The notes beneath the pieces are model-generated. The model was not told the DNA's origin. It was given only the letters and a program-made list of their open reading frames with translations, and did no database searches. Positions 16,410 through 24,704 of a stretch of DNA of 64,000 nt are shown here, piece by piece. Source of the DNA: Micrococcales bacterium (GTDB lineage: Bacteria; Actinomycetota; Actinomycetes; S36-B12; UBA10799). The number at the start of each line of letters is the position of its first letter. The first letter of the stretch is position 1. The stretch is taken from contig JADJCR010000015.1 of assembly GCA_016703125.1 (NCBI GenBank), positions 130,799 to 194,798 of the forward strand, given 5' to 3'. Both the position numbers and the translations under genes were made by a program.

Positions 16410-16434
16410 TTTACAAAGGCTACCCTCCTGTAAA
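16410..16434. promoter_or_regulatory. Palindromic candidate operator upstream of alkB
   Basis: TTTACA at 16410-16415 and TGTAAA at 16429-16434 are perfect inverted arms separated by 13 bases. The site ends 15 bases before the alkB ATG, next to the ribosome binding site GGAGG. Its likely reader is the TetR regulator encoded at the end of the operon. Confidence 0.55.
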
Positions 16435-16449
16435 CCTGCGGAGGCGATC

Positions 16450-17595
16450 ATGGAGTGGACCGACCACAAGCGCTACCTCTGGCTGTTCGGCCTGGTGGTG
16501 CCGCTGTTCCCCTTCCTCGGTGGCGCCCTGGCGACGGTCACCGGGTGGGGGGTGTTCTGGTTCATCGGGCCGATCCTGATCTTCGCCGTCATCCCGATGA
16601 TCGACCTGCTGGCGGGCATCGACCGGGACAACCCGCCCGACGACGTCATCGCCGCCCTGGAGGTCGACAAGTACTACCGGTGGATCACCTTCGCCTTCCT
16701 CCCCCTGCAGTACGCCGCACTGCTGTGGGCGTGCTGGCTGTGGGCCGGCGACGCCCTGAGCGTGGTGGACAAGACCGGGCTGGCCCTCACGGTGGGGATG
16801 GTCGCCGGCATCGGGATCAACACCGCCCACGAACTCGGCCACAAGAAGGAGAAGGTTGAGCGCTGGCTGGCCAAGATCGCCCTGGCACAGTCGTTCTACG
16901 GGCACTTCTACATCGAGCACAACCGGGGTCACCACGTGCGCGTGGCCACCCCCGAAGATCCCGCCAGCAGCAGGGTCGGGGAGAGTCTCTACGGCTTCCT
17001 GCCGCGCACCGTCGTGGGCAGCCTGCACAACGCCTGGCGCCTGGAGCAGCCCCGCTTCAAACGCCGCAACCAGTCGTACTGGTCGATCCGCAACGACGTG
17101 CTCAACGCCTGGCTCATGTCCATGGTGCTGTGGGCGGCTCTGCTGATCGGCTTCGGGATCGCGATCCTGCCGTACCTGATGCTGCAGGCGGCGGTGGGCA
17201 TCGTGCTACTGGAGGCGGTCAACTACCTCGAGCACTACGGGATGTTGCGCCGCAAGGAGCACACCGGACGTTGGGAGCGCGTACGCGCCAGCCACAGCTG
17301 GAACAGCAACAACATCGCCACGAATGTGCTGCTGTACCACCTGCAGCGCCACAGCGACCACCACGCGAACCCCACCCGCCGCTACCAGGCCCTTCGCGAC
17401 GTCGACGAGGCGCCGGTGCTGCCGACCGGCTACGCGGGGATGATCCTGTTGGCACTGTTCCCGCCGCTGTGGTACCGCGTGATGGACCCGCGGGTCGCCG
17501 CCCACTTCGGCGGCGACATGGGCCGCGCGAACATCCTGCCCGGGAAGCGGGAGAAGGTCCTCTCGCGGTATCCGGTGCCGTCGGCTGCGCCATGA
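16450..17595 (+). CDS. alkB: Alkane 1-monooxygenase, membrane di-iron type
   Basis: AlkB hydroxylates the terminal carbon of medium-chain n-alkanes in the cytoplasmic membrane, using electrons from rubredoxin. The 381-residue protein has about six membrane segments and the histidine boxes that bind the two irons: HELGHK near residue 126, EHNRGHH near 155, LQRHSDHH near 297, and the AlkB-specific NYLEHYGM near 257. Length is normal for the family (380-410). The ATG at 16450 follows GGAGG. A rubredoxin and a TetR regulator follow on the same strand, the usual actinobacterial alk order, though a 170-bp repeat-bearing gap separates alkB from the rubredoxin gene. No rubredoxin reductase gene was seen in the window. 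Confidence 0.96.
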   Translation: MEWTDHKRYLWLFGLVVPLFPFLGGALATVTGWGVFWFIGPILIFAVIPMIDLLAGIDRDNPPDDVIAALEVDKYYRWITFAFLPLQYAALLWACWLWAGDALSVVDKTGLALTVGMVAGIGINTAHELGHKKEKVERWLAKIALAQSFYGHFYIEHNRGHHVRVATPEDPASSRVGESLYGFLPRTVVGSLHNAWRLEQPRFKRRNQSYWSIRNDVLNAWLMSMVLWAALLIGFGIAILPYLMLQAAVGIVLLEAVNYLEHYGMLRRKEHTGRWERVRASHSWNSNNIATNVLLYHLQRHSDHHANPTRRYQALRDVDEAPVLPTGYAGMILLALFPPLWYRVMDPRVAAHFGGDMGRANILPGKREKVLSRYPVPSAAP

Positions 17596-17600
17596 CCCCG

Positions 17601-17736
17601 CCACAACTGGGCGACACCGGTCCCGTCACGCCCACTTATGGTGTCCGCACCCCCGCCCAAAAGGGACGAACCGCACATACCCGGCCCACAACTGGGCGGA
17701 AACGGGCAGCCAGCGCCGCGCAGCGCCCACTTGTGG
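17601..17736. repeat. Palindromic intergenic repeat, family 3 (two copies)
   Basis: Copy A (17601-17641) has arms CCACAACTGGGCG and CGCCCACTTATGG; copy B (17686-17736) has CCACAACTGGGCG and CGCCCACTTGTGG. The arms pair with two and one mismatches, and each copy is followed by TGTCCG. The pair fills the alkB-rubredoxin gap and could form two hairpins in the operon mRNA. Confidence 0.75.
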
Positions 17737-17764
17737 TGTCCGGACCCCCGGTACCGTCGGCGCC

Positions 17765-17926
17765 ATGAGCCGTTTCCGCTGCGACAGCTGCGACTACGTC
17801 TACGACGAGGACGCCGGCGAACCCCGCGAGGGCTTCCCGGCCGGCACGGCGTGGGTAGACGTGCCCGACGACTGGGCCTGCCCGGACTGCGGTGTGCGCG
17901 AGAAGATCGACTTCGTCCCGGCGTGA
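17765..17926 (+). CDS. Rubredoxin (alkane hydroxylase electron donor)
   Basis: This 53-residue protein has both iron-binding knuckles, CDSCDY near residue 6 and CPDCG near residue 39, with the rubredoxin core YVYDEDAGEPREGFPAGTAW and WACPDC. It carries one electron from an NADH-dependent reductase to AlkB. Its stop overlaps the GTG start of the TetR gene (GTGA), so the two are translationally coupled. Confidence 0.95.
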   Translation: MSRFRCDSCDYVYDEDAGEPREGFPAGTAWVDVPDDWACPDCGVREKIDFVPA

Positions 17927-18459
17927 GCACCCGCGACCGGATCCTCGACGCCGCCTTCACCATCACCGCCGAACAGGGCTGGGCGGGGATCACGATGGCC
18001 CGCCTCGGCGACGCGGCAGGAGTCAGCAGGCAGAGCGTCTACAACGAGTTCGGCAACAAGCAGCAGGTGGCCGAGGCGCTAATCACCCGCGAACTGCTGC
18101 GGTTCCTGGAGGTGGTCGACGCCGGCCTGGCCGCCGGGGACTCCCCCGGGGACTCGGTACATCGCGCGGGCACGCAGGTGTTCGCACTGGCCGCCCAGAA
18201 CCCTCTGCTCAAGGCGGCCCTCGGCGCCGCGGCCGGCAGCCCGTCACCGCTGCTGCCGCTGCTCACCTCACAATCGCTACCCCTGCTGGACACCGCCTCG
18301 GCCCGGGCCGAGGCCGGTCTGCTGGCCGCCCACCCCCAGGTCGCCGGGCCTCACCTCACCGATGCGGTCGACACCATTGTTCGGGTCGTGCTCAGCCATG
18401 TCGTCCAGCCCGGCCGCCCCCCCGACCTACGCCGGGTGGGCCAGCGCCTGCTCGAATAG
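17923..18459 (+). CDS. TetR-family regulator of the alkane operon
   Basis: The 178-residue protein has an N-terminal TetR helix-turn-helix, TRDRILDAAFTITAEQGW through MARLGDAAGVSRQSVYNEFG, and a ligand-binding C-terminal part. It is the third gene of the alkB-rubredoxin unit, the position of AlkU-type regulators, and probably represses alkB at the palindrome at 16410-16434 until alkanes or fatty acids are present. The last 33 bases overlap a convergent gene on the other strand. Confidence 0.9.
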   Translation: MSTRDRILDAAFTITAEQGWAGITMARLGDAAGVSRQSVYNEFGNKQQVAEALITRELLRFLEVVDAGLAAGDSPGDSVHRAGTQVFALAAQNPLLKAALGAAAGSPSPLLPLLTSQSLPLLDTASARAEAGLLAAHPQVAGPHLTDAVDTIVRVVLSHVVQPGRPPDLRRVGQRLLE

Positions 18460-18984
18460 CAGTGCCTGCGACAGCAATGCTGGCACCATCCGACCGTCCC
18501 GCGAGACAGGCAGAGCGAACCAGTGGGTCGTATCGTCGCCGTTGTCGTAGCAGAACTCGACCGCCTTGGCATGTGTCGTGTCCTGCCACACCGGCGTGGC
18601 AGTGATCTTCTCCCACACCACCGGCATGTCGAGGCGGACGGCGCCCATACTGTGCCAGGCGCCCTCCGCCCCGAGTTCGGCGAACAGGAACGTCTCCCGC
18701 AATGGGATCCCCAAGTCCGTGCGCACCGCGGTGAAGAACGATGGGCCGTCGGCAGCTGCGGCCATGGCGCCGGTGAAAGCCGTCACGAAGGCTTCGAGCG
18801 CCGCGACGGGACCCCGCCGCCGGACACCGAAGAAGGCGTCCCCGAAGAACGCCTCACAGGCCACCTCATCGCTGATCCCCCCGAGGTCCGGCACCTCCCC
18901 CGGCCGGAATCCCACGGCACATTCCCACTCACCCGCCACGGCGAGCTTGCCTGAATCGGGCGTGGACTGGAAGTGCCTCGTCAT
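18427..18984 (-). CDS. Hypothetical protein
   Basis: No family was recognised for this 185-residue soluble protein. It is Ala/Phe/Asp-rich with aromatic motifs (ACEAFFGDAFFGVRRRGP, ETFLFAELG, YDNGDDTTHWFALPVSRDG) and has no signal peptide or membrane segment. The ATG at 18984 has a TACCCT box 8 bases upstream, supporting a real leaderless gene. It overlaps the end of the TetR gene by 33 bases in convergent orientation. Confidence 0.65.
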   Translation of the reverse strand: MTRHFQSTPDSGKLAVAGEWECAVGFRPGEVPDLGGISDEVACEAFFGDAFFGVRRRGPVAALEAFVTAFTGAMAAAADGPSFFTAVRTDLGIPLRETFLFAELGAEGAWHSMGAVRLDMPVVWEKITATPVWQDTTHAKAVEFCYDNGDDTTHWFALPVSRDGRMVPALLSQALLFEQALAHPA

Positions 18985-18992
18985 CGCCTGTC

Positions 18993-18998
18993 AGGGTA
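18993..18998 (-). promoter_or_regulatory. -10 box (TACCCT), leaderless start
   Basis: TACCCT on the minus strand, 8 nt before ATG 18984 of the hypothetical gene. Confidence 0.4.
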
Positions 18999-19032
18999 TG
19001 CGAGGCTGGACTCGTCGACTAGGGGAGCGCCC

Positions 19033-19197
19033 ATGACGGACAACGAAGACATCAAGGCCAAGATGCGCGAGGCGTTGGATCGCAAGCGCCCGCACGACTC
19101 CGCTGAGGGTCACGAGGAGCATCGCAAGCAGAAGGCCCCGGAGACCCGCGGCCCGGCCAGCGGCGACAAGCAGTTCCGCCGCAAAGCCGGCCCCTGA
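19033..19197 (+). CDS. DUF5302 family small protein
   Basis: The 54-residue, highly charged protein reads MTDNEDIKAKMREALDRK at its start and ends KQFRRKAGP, typical of DUF5302 proteins of actinobacteria. It is probably disordered or helical, with no known function. GGGGAG precedes the ATG. It is convergent with the PBP4-type gene, nine bases apart. Confidence 0.75.
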   Translation: MTDNEDIKAKMREALDRKRPHDSAEGHEEHRKQKAPETRGPASGDKQFRRKAGP

Positions 19198-19206
19198 TCC
19201 CGGCCG

Positions 19207-20537
19207 TCAATCCCCGGCGCACCGGCATCCGGCCACCCGGGCCACCAGTTCATCGATCGCCCCGGAGGCGGTCCAGACACTGATGTCGTTGGCCATCACC
19301 GCGTACGTCAGCAGTTGCCCGTCGCGGTCGCTGACCAGCCCGGCCAGCGCCGACGTCCCCGTGAGCGTGCCGGTCTTCCCGGACACCGCGCCGCGTCCCG
19401 GACGCGCAGCCGGCGAGGCGAACCGCACCGCCAGCGAACCGTCGAAACCGGCCACCGGCAGCCCTGTGTAGACCGGCCACAGCCGACCGGGATCCGTCTG
19501 CATTGCCGTGTTCAGCACCTGCACCAACTGCCGGGGACTGATGCGGTTGTCGCGCGACAGGCCGCTGCCGTCGTTGAGCACCAGGCCCTCGGTGTCGATC
19601 CCGAGATCGGCCAGCACCTCCAGCGTGGCCCTGGCCCCGCCGGCGAAGGTGGGTGCCTCGAGGACCTCACGGCCCACGTGGTGGGCCAGGATGTCCGCTT
19701 CCGTGTTGTCGGACACGAGCAGCATGTGCTCCACGAGGTCGGACAGCGGCGGCGACGATACCTGCGAGATCGCCTCGCCCGATCCGTTGCCCGGCTGCGG
19801 CGGCCCCGTCACGTCGATACCACGGTTCTGGAGCAACCGGGCGAACGCCTCGGCGGCGGTCCGCGGCGGATCGGCCGAGCGCGGGGCGGCCGGCGGGTTC
19901 GCCCGCCCGCCGTCGGCCGACAGCGCCGTGATCGGCGCAACCACGCCGATGGTCAGGAAGTCGTCACCCCAGAAGGGCGCCTGCGCCGGTGGCGCGAACA
20001 ACGAGGCGTCGTAGCGCAACTGCACCGCACCGACGCCGGCCTCCCGCAGAGCAGCAGCCGTCAGCCGGGCCAGGCGCGCCAAGGAGGCGTTGGCGTTGAT
20101 CCCCCGCCCGGTGGAAAATGTCGTCAACTGCGGGTCACCGCCGCCGACCAGCACGATCGTGGAGCCGTCGCGCGTCACCCGGGTGACGAAGCGCGCCTCC
20201 GGCCGAACACCTTCAGCACCGCAGCGGCGGTGAGCAGCTTCGTGGTCGATGCGGGCATCAGCGCGGAGTCTGCCGCCCGTTCCACCTCAAGTTCGGCCGG
20301 ACTGGCGAAAGCGTCGAACGCCAACCCCTTCACCGAACCCAGTGCGCGGTCCTTCCACGCGGCGTCGACCTTGCGGGCCAGGCGCGTGCGGTCCACCGGC
20401 CGGATACCGTCCACGGGTGCGAGCACCTGGTAGTCCGGTGGCACATCAACGGCACCTGCGGCACTCTGAAGTGTGACGGTCAGTCCCATCGCCAGCAGCG
20501 CCGTGGCCCCGGCCCTGACAGGCTTCGACACCCTCAC
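19207..20537 (-). CDS. dacB: D-Ala-D-Ala carboxypeptidase/endopeptidase, PBP4 (S13) family, with frameshift
   Basis: S13 peptidases trim or cut peptidoglycan cross-links outside the membrane. The N-terminal frame (20537 down to about 20200) has a signal peptide and the SxxK motif in MPASTTKLLTAA. The C-terminal frame (about 20200 to 19207) has SxN in VSDNTEAD and KTG in SGKTGTLTG. One base is missing from a C-run near 20200: adding it back turns VFGRRRASS into VFGPEARFVTRV and joins the two parts into a normal-length protein of about 440 residues. All catalytic residues are present, so a sequencing error is more likely than gene decay. GTG 20537 lies 42 bases from the divergent ppa start. Confidence 0.85.
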
Positions 20538-20579
20538 GTGGTGAACACTAGGCCATACCAGCAGGAGTCAGGAGCGACA

Positions 20580-21119
20580 GTGGAATTCGATGTCACGATC
20601 GAGATCCCGGCCGGCAGCCGGAACAAGTACGAGGTCGACCACGTGTCGGGACGCCTGAAACTCGACCGCATGCTGTTCACGTCCACTCGCTATCCCCACG
20701 ACTACGGTTTCGTGGACAACACCCTCGGGGAGGACGGCGACCCCCTTGATGCGCTGGTCCTGCTGGACGAGCCCACGTTCCCGGGCTGCCTGATCCGCTG
20801 TCGCACCATCGGGATGTTCCGTATGACCGACGAGGCCGGCGGCGACGACAAGTTGATCTGCGTGCCGGTCGCCGACCCCCGGCTGGAGCACCTGCGCGAC
20901 ATCTACCACATGGCCGAGTTCGACCGCCTTGAGGTGCAGCACTTCTTCGAGGTCTACAAGGACCTCGAGCCCGGCAAGTCCGTCGAGGGGGCGACATGGG
21001 AGGGCAGGGAGGCCGCCGAGCGGGAGGTGGTCGCCTCGCAGAAGCGGTTCGAGGAGCACGGCCACGGCGTGGCGACCGGTCCGGCGATCGCACCACCGCA
21101 CCCGCCCGAGACGGAGTAG
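20580..21119 (+). CDS. ppa: Inorganic pyrophosphatase, family I
   Basis: The enzyme hydrolyses pyrophosphate to phosphate in the cytosol, pulling biosynthetic reactions forward. The 179-residue protein has the family I signature DGDPLDALVL and the active-site segments GSRNKYEVD, YPHDYGFVDNT and FFEVYKDLEPGK. Length is normal (160-180). The start is GTG 20580, supported by GGAG six bases upstream and by homologue starts; the frame extends upstream but without family similarity. Confidence 0.95.
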   Translation: MEFDVTIEIPAGSRNKYEVDHVSGRLKLDRMLFTSTRYPHDYGFVDNTLGEDGDPLDALVLLDEPTFPGCLIRCRTIGMFRMTDEAGGDDKLICVPVADPRLEHLRDIYHMAEFDRLEVQHFFEVYKDLEPGKSVEGATWEGREAAEREVVASQKRFEEHGHGVATGPAIAPPHPPETE

Positions 21120-21162
21120 CCGGCCTCAAGGTGACCCCCGGCACCCGCCGATCATTCCCACC

Positions 21163-23125
21163 GTGAGCGATCCTGCGAGCGGTCTGCGATTCGTGGTCGA
21201 GGCAGTGTTCGCGCGCCTGGCTGCTGACCGGGCCGCCCTGTGGGTGGCGACCCCCGACGGATGGACGCTGGCAGGGGCGCACGGGGTGACCGGAGCGCCC
21301 GAACGGCTGCCGGACCCTGCCGGCCTCACCGAGGTGTTCGGCGCCCCGCCCACGCTCGTGCGCACGCCCGCCGACCCCGCCGCGGAGCCGGTCGCGGTGA
21401 TCGCCGTGGTCACCGACCAGCCGCCAGCGCTCCTGCAGCGGATCCTCGACGAGGCTGCCGGGGTGCTGCGCCTGCTCCAGTGCGGCGCGGCCGACGGCGT
21501 GCTCGAAGCCCTCAGCGACCAGGCCGCCGTCCTCGACCCCGACGGGGTGGTGGTGCGGGTCAACGGGGCATGGTCCGACACTCCCGCCCCGCAGAGTGCG
21601 GTGGTGGCCAGGAGCCGAGTGGGCACGCACTACCCGGCAACGCTCGAGGCGCAGGGCTCCCGCCCGGCGCGCATCGCAGCCGACGGGATCCGCGCCGTCC
21701 TGGCCGGTGCGCTGCCGGGGTTCCAGTCGGACTACGACACCGACGTGGACGCTGGGCGTCGCTCGTTCAGCCTGCAGGTCGACCCGCTGCCAGCCGGGGG
21801 CGCGGTCGTGCGGCACATCGACATCTCCTTCCGCAAACACCTGCAGCGCCAAGCTCGCCCACCGGGCCACCCACGACCCCCTCACCGGTCTGCCCAACCG
21901 CATGGTGATGGTCGACCGTCTCGGCCAGGCGCTGATCCGTTCGGCGCGCACCGGCGGCGGCGTCGCCCTGCTGTTCTGCGACGTCGACCGTTTCAAGCAG
22001 ATCAACGACTCGCAGGGCCATGCCGTGGGTGACCAGGTCCTCGAGGCCATCGCCCGCCGCCTGCAGAACACTGCGCGCCAGTCCGACGTCGTGGCGCGCT
22101 TCGGCGGCGACGAGTTCGTCGTGCTGCTCGAGGACATTGCCGACGAACAGACCGCCCAGGTGTTCGCCAAGGACCTGCAGGCCGCCCTCACTCATCCGAT
22201 CGTCGTCGAGGGCCGACCGCTGCACTTCGGGGTGAGTGTGGGCATCGCCATGCATCCGGGCCGCAGCGCACCGGACAGCCGCGAGATCGCCGCGCTGCTC
22301 GCCGATGCTGACGCGGCGATGTACGCGGCCAAACTGGACGGGCGGGGCTCGGTCCACGTCTTCGAGCCGGCCGACCGCGACGCCAAACGCGACCCCGCCC
22401 AGATCGCACCGGCACTGCGCACGGCGGCTCTCAACGACGAGATCCGCATGCTCGTCCAGCCGATCGTCGACCTGCGCGACGGGCGCATGACCGGGTACGA
22501 GTCCTTGGTGCGCTGGGACCTGCCCGCGGTCGGGCGGCTGTCCCCGGCGGACTTCCTGCAGACCGCGGAGGAGACCGGGGCGATCGTCCAGATCGGCCGC
22601 AGCATCCTGCGGCAGACGCTGTGGTTCGCGGCCGCGCTGCCCGAGCGGGTGCGGGTGTCGGCCAACGTGTCCTGGACCGAACTGGCCGAGGAGAGTTTCC
22701 CCGACACCGTGCTGTCCAGCCTGGACCGAGCCGGGGTGCCCGCCCACCGGCTGGACCTGGAGGTGGTGCTGCCGGCCGCCGCGGACCCCGCCTCCCTGTC
22801 CCGCCTGCACACGCTGGCCGAGCACGGCGTGGGCGTCACCCTCGATGCGTTCGGGCGCGTGCCGGTGGACCTTGCCACGCTGCCCGACGTGCGGGCCACC
22901 ACGTTGAAGGTCGACCGAGCGCTGACCGTTTACGCGACGCGCGGGGGCGCACCGGAACGACTGCTCGCCGAGATCGTCGGCCTGGCCGATCGCCTGGGCC
23001 TGTCCTGTGTCGCCGAGGGGGTCGAGACGCGGGCCCAGGCCGAGGCCGCCGCGGCCCTGGGTTTCCAGCGCGGCCAGGGATTCTACTTCGGCAAACCGGC
23101 CGACCCGCAGGAGTTCCTGGACTGA
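21163..23125 (+). CDS. GGDEF-EAL protein with frameshift and degenerate EAL domain
   Basis: The N-terminal ~220 residues lack membrane segments and may hold GAF/PAS-like folds. An extra C near 21852 shifts the frame; removing it gives HLQRKLAHRATHDPLTGLPNR, the normal entry into GGDEF. The GGDEF motif (FGGDEF) is intact. The EAL domain is degenerate: EALVR is ESLVR, the ExTES glutamate region reads LEVVLPAA, and DDFGTG reads LDAFGRV, while KVDRAL and AEGVET remain. Expected activity is diguanylate cyclase, with the EAL part a binding or scaffold domain. GTG 21163 is taken as start; the second frame runs 21853-23125. Confidence 0.82.
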
Positions 23126-23128
23126 CTC

Positions 23129-23803
23129 TCAAGCGGGCAGCAGGTCACGCACACTGCGCACCCGGCCGAGATTCTGCAGCACCCCGACCACCAGCAGCAA
23201 CTGCCCGACGAGGTAGGTGGGCATGATGAACGCGCTGGCACCGTCCGGCAGCACATCGGACAGTTCGGTCAGCGCGATGAGGCTGTCGGAGAGCAGGAAG
23301 AAGGCACCACCCACCGCCGCCGCCGGCGAGACCCCGGTGGCCAGGACCGCCATCGTGACCAGTGCCGCGGCGTAGACCACCACCGTTACGGCCAGACCCC
23401 CGAGGCCCGGCAGCAGTAACGCGAGCAGCAGCACCCCGTACACCAGGTAGGGCAGCGCCAGCCAGGGCCGGCGGCGCAGCGGACCCAGTGCGGTGTAGGG
23501 GCGGAACCCGACGATGTAGCAGATCTGCGCGCCGAGGAACGCGGCGATCCCGAGCACGAAGAAGATGTCGCCATCGCCCATGAGCAGCAGGTCGCCCACC
23601 CAGGAGAACACGAGCGCCACGCCCACGCAGGTCACCAGTTGATTGCGCAGGCCATCGAGGCTGGAGACGAAATAGGCCAGCAGCAGCGGCATGAGCAGCG
23701 TCTTCGAGGTCATATCAACAACCGGCACGGACACGAACACGTTGACCAGGGACGCCACGAGGTACGCCGCGAGCCACCAGTGTGCGGTTCGGCGGCGGAA
23801 CAT
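23129..23803 (-). CDS. YhhN family membrane protein (lysoplasmalogenase-like)
   Basis: The 224-residue protein has about eight hydrophobic helices and YhhN/TMEM86 features: SKTLLMPLLLAYF near the N-terminus, the acidic FSWVGDLLLMGDGDIFFVLGIAAFLGAQ and GGAFFLLSDSLIALTE. The family includes enzymes that hydrolyse the vinyl-ether bond of lysoplasmalogens; activity here is inferred. ATG 23803 fits the family start; a TTG at 23845 would add 14 residues. Confidence 0.85.
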   Translation of the reverse strand: MFRRRTAHWWLAAYLVASLVNVFVSVPVVDMTSKTLLMPLLLAYFVSSLDGLRNQLVTCVGVALVFSWVGDLLLMGDGDIFFVLGIAAFLGAQICYIVGFRPYTALGPLRRRPWLALPYLVYGVLLLALLLPGLGGLAVTVVVYAAALVTMAVLATGVSPAAAVGGAFFLLSDSLIALTELSDVLPDGASAFIMPTYLVGQLLLVVGVLQNLGRVRSVRDLLPA

Positions 23804-23857
23804 GTCCGCCAGTGTGTCAGGTGCTGGGGCACGGCGGGTGGGCAACGCAACGCACCC

Positions 23858-24637
23858 TCAGACGTACATCACCTGCGTCTGCTCGCTGTAGGCCACCGGT
23901 ACCCCGTTGCGGACCAGCATCCCGGTCACGGTCGACAGCGGGCCGCTGCGCCAGCTTGCCTCCTCGCGCAGCCACGACCACTGCTGGCCGTCGCAGTTGT
24001 CCACGTCACCGTGGAAGTGCACGTGCCAGCGCACACTGCTGGCGGCCACCGGCTTGGACACCAGCGACATCACCGGGGGCGGCCAGGCGTCGATGTGGCA
24101 CATCAGTGCCGCGACCCCGAGCGCCGGACCCTGGTTGCGCACCCAGCCGCCGGTCACCGCGCGCTGCGAGCCGCTCATCGGGAAGTCCCCCTCGCCGTAG
24201 CGCACCTGCAGGTTCTGCAGGAACACCGGCGTGAGCCCCTCGATGTGCGGCGCCTCGACGGCCTGCTCGAAGGTGCGTTCCGGCTCCGGCACGTCCGGCA
24301 CGCTGTCCAGCGGCCCCGCCCCCGGTGCAGCCAGCAGGAAGCGGCCCACAGCCGCCTGCTTCCCGTTCTGCTCCAGCACCACCGCCAGGTGGGTCATGTT
24401 CCGGCCGGCCCGGCGGCCGTCGAGGCGCAGGCTGATCGGCCCGGGCGCCACCGGTTCCAGGAAGTAGATGTCCGCGCTGCGGATCGATCGCTCGTCGGCT
24501 GCCTGCGCGGCACGCACGAGGTACCCGGCGACCAGCCCGCCGAACGTCGTACGGCCCTGCGACCAGCCCTCCGGGACCACCGCGGTCCAGCCGGCGTCGA
24601 TTGCAGTGAGGGCCAGCGCCTCCTCCAGATCCACCAT
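23858..24637 (-). CDS. Acyl-CoA thioesterase-like protein (double hot-dog, TesB-like)
   Basis: The 259-residue protein resembles two tandem hot-dog domains. The first has GRTTFGGLVAGYLVRAAQAA, a typical substrate-tunnel helix, and the second has SSVRWHVHFHGD. These enzymes release free fatty acids from acyl-CoA in the cytosol. Substrate length cannot be judged. The gene follows the lysoplasmalogenase-like gene's strand with 54 bases between, so lipid turnover may link them. Confidence 0.82.
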   Translation of the reverse strand: MVDLEEALALTAIDAGWTAVVPEGWSQGRTTFGGLVAGYLVRAAQAADERSIRSADIYFLEPVAPGPISLRLDGRRAGRNMTHLAVVLEQNGKQAAVGRFLLAAPGAGPLDSVPDVPEPERTFEQAVEAPHIEGLTPVFLQNLQVRYGEGDFPMSGSQRAVTGGWVRNQGPALGVAALMCHIDAWPPPVMSLVSKPVAASSVRWHVHFHGDVDNCDGQQWSWLREEASWRSGPLSTVTGMLVRNGVPVAYSEQTQVMYV

Positions 24638-24704
24638 GCCCGAAGTCTCGCAGGCTGCCCGCGTTCAGCACGCAACCGGTGCGGCGACGGGGTAAGCAAG
24701 AGAC

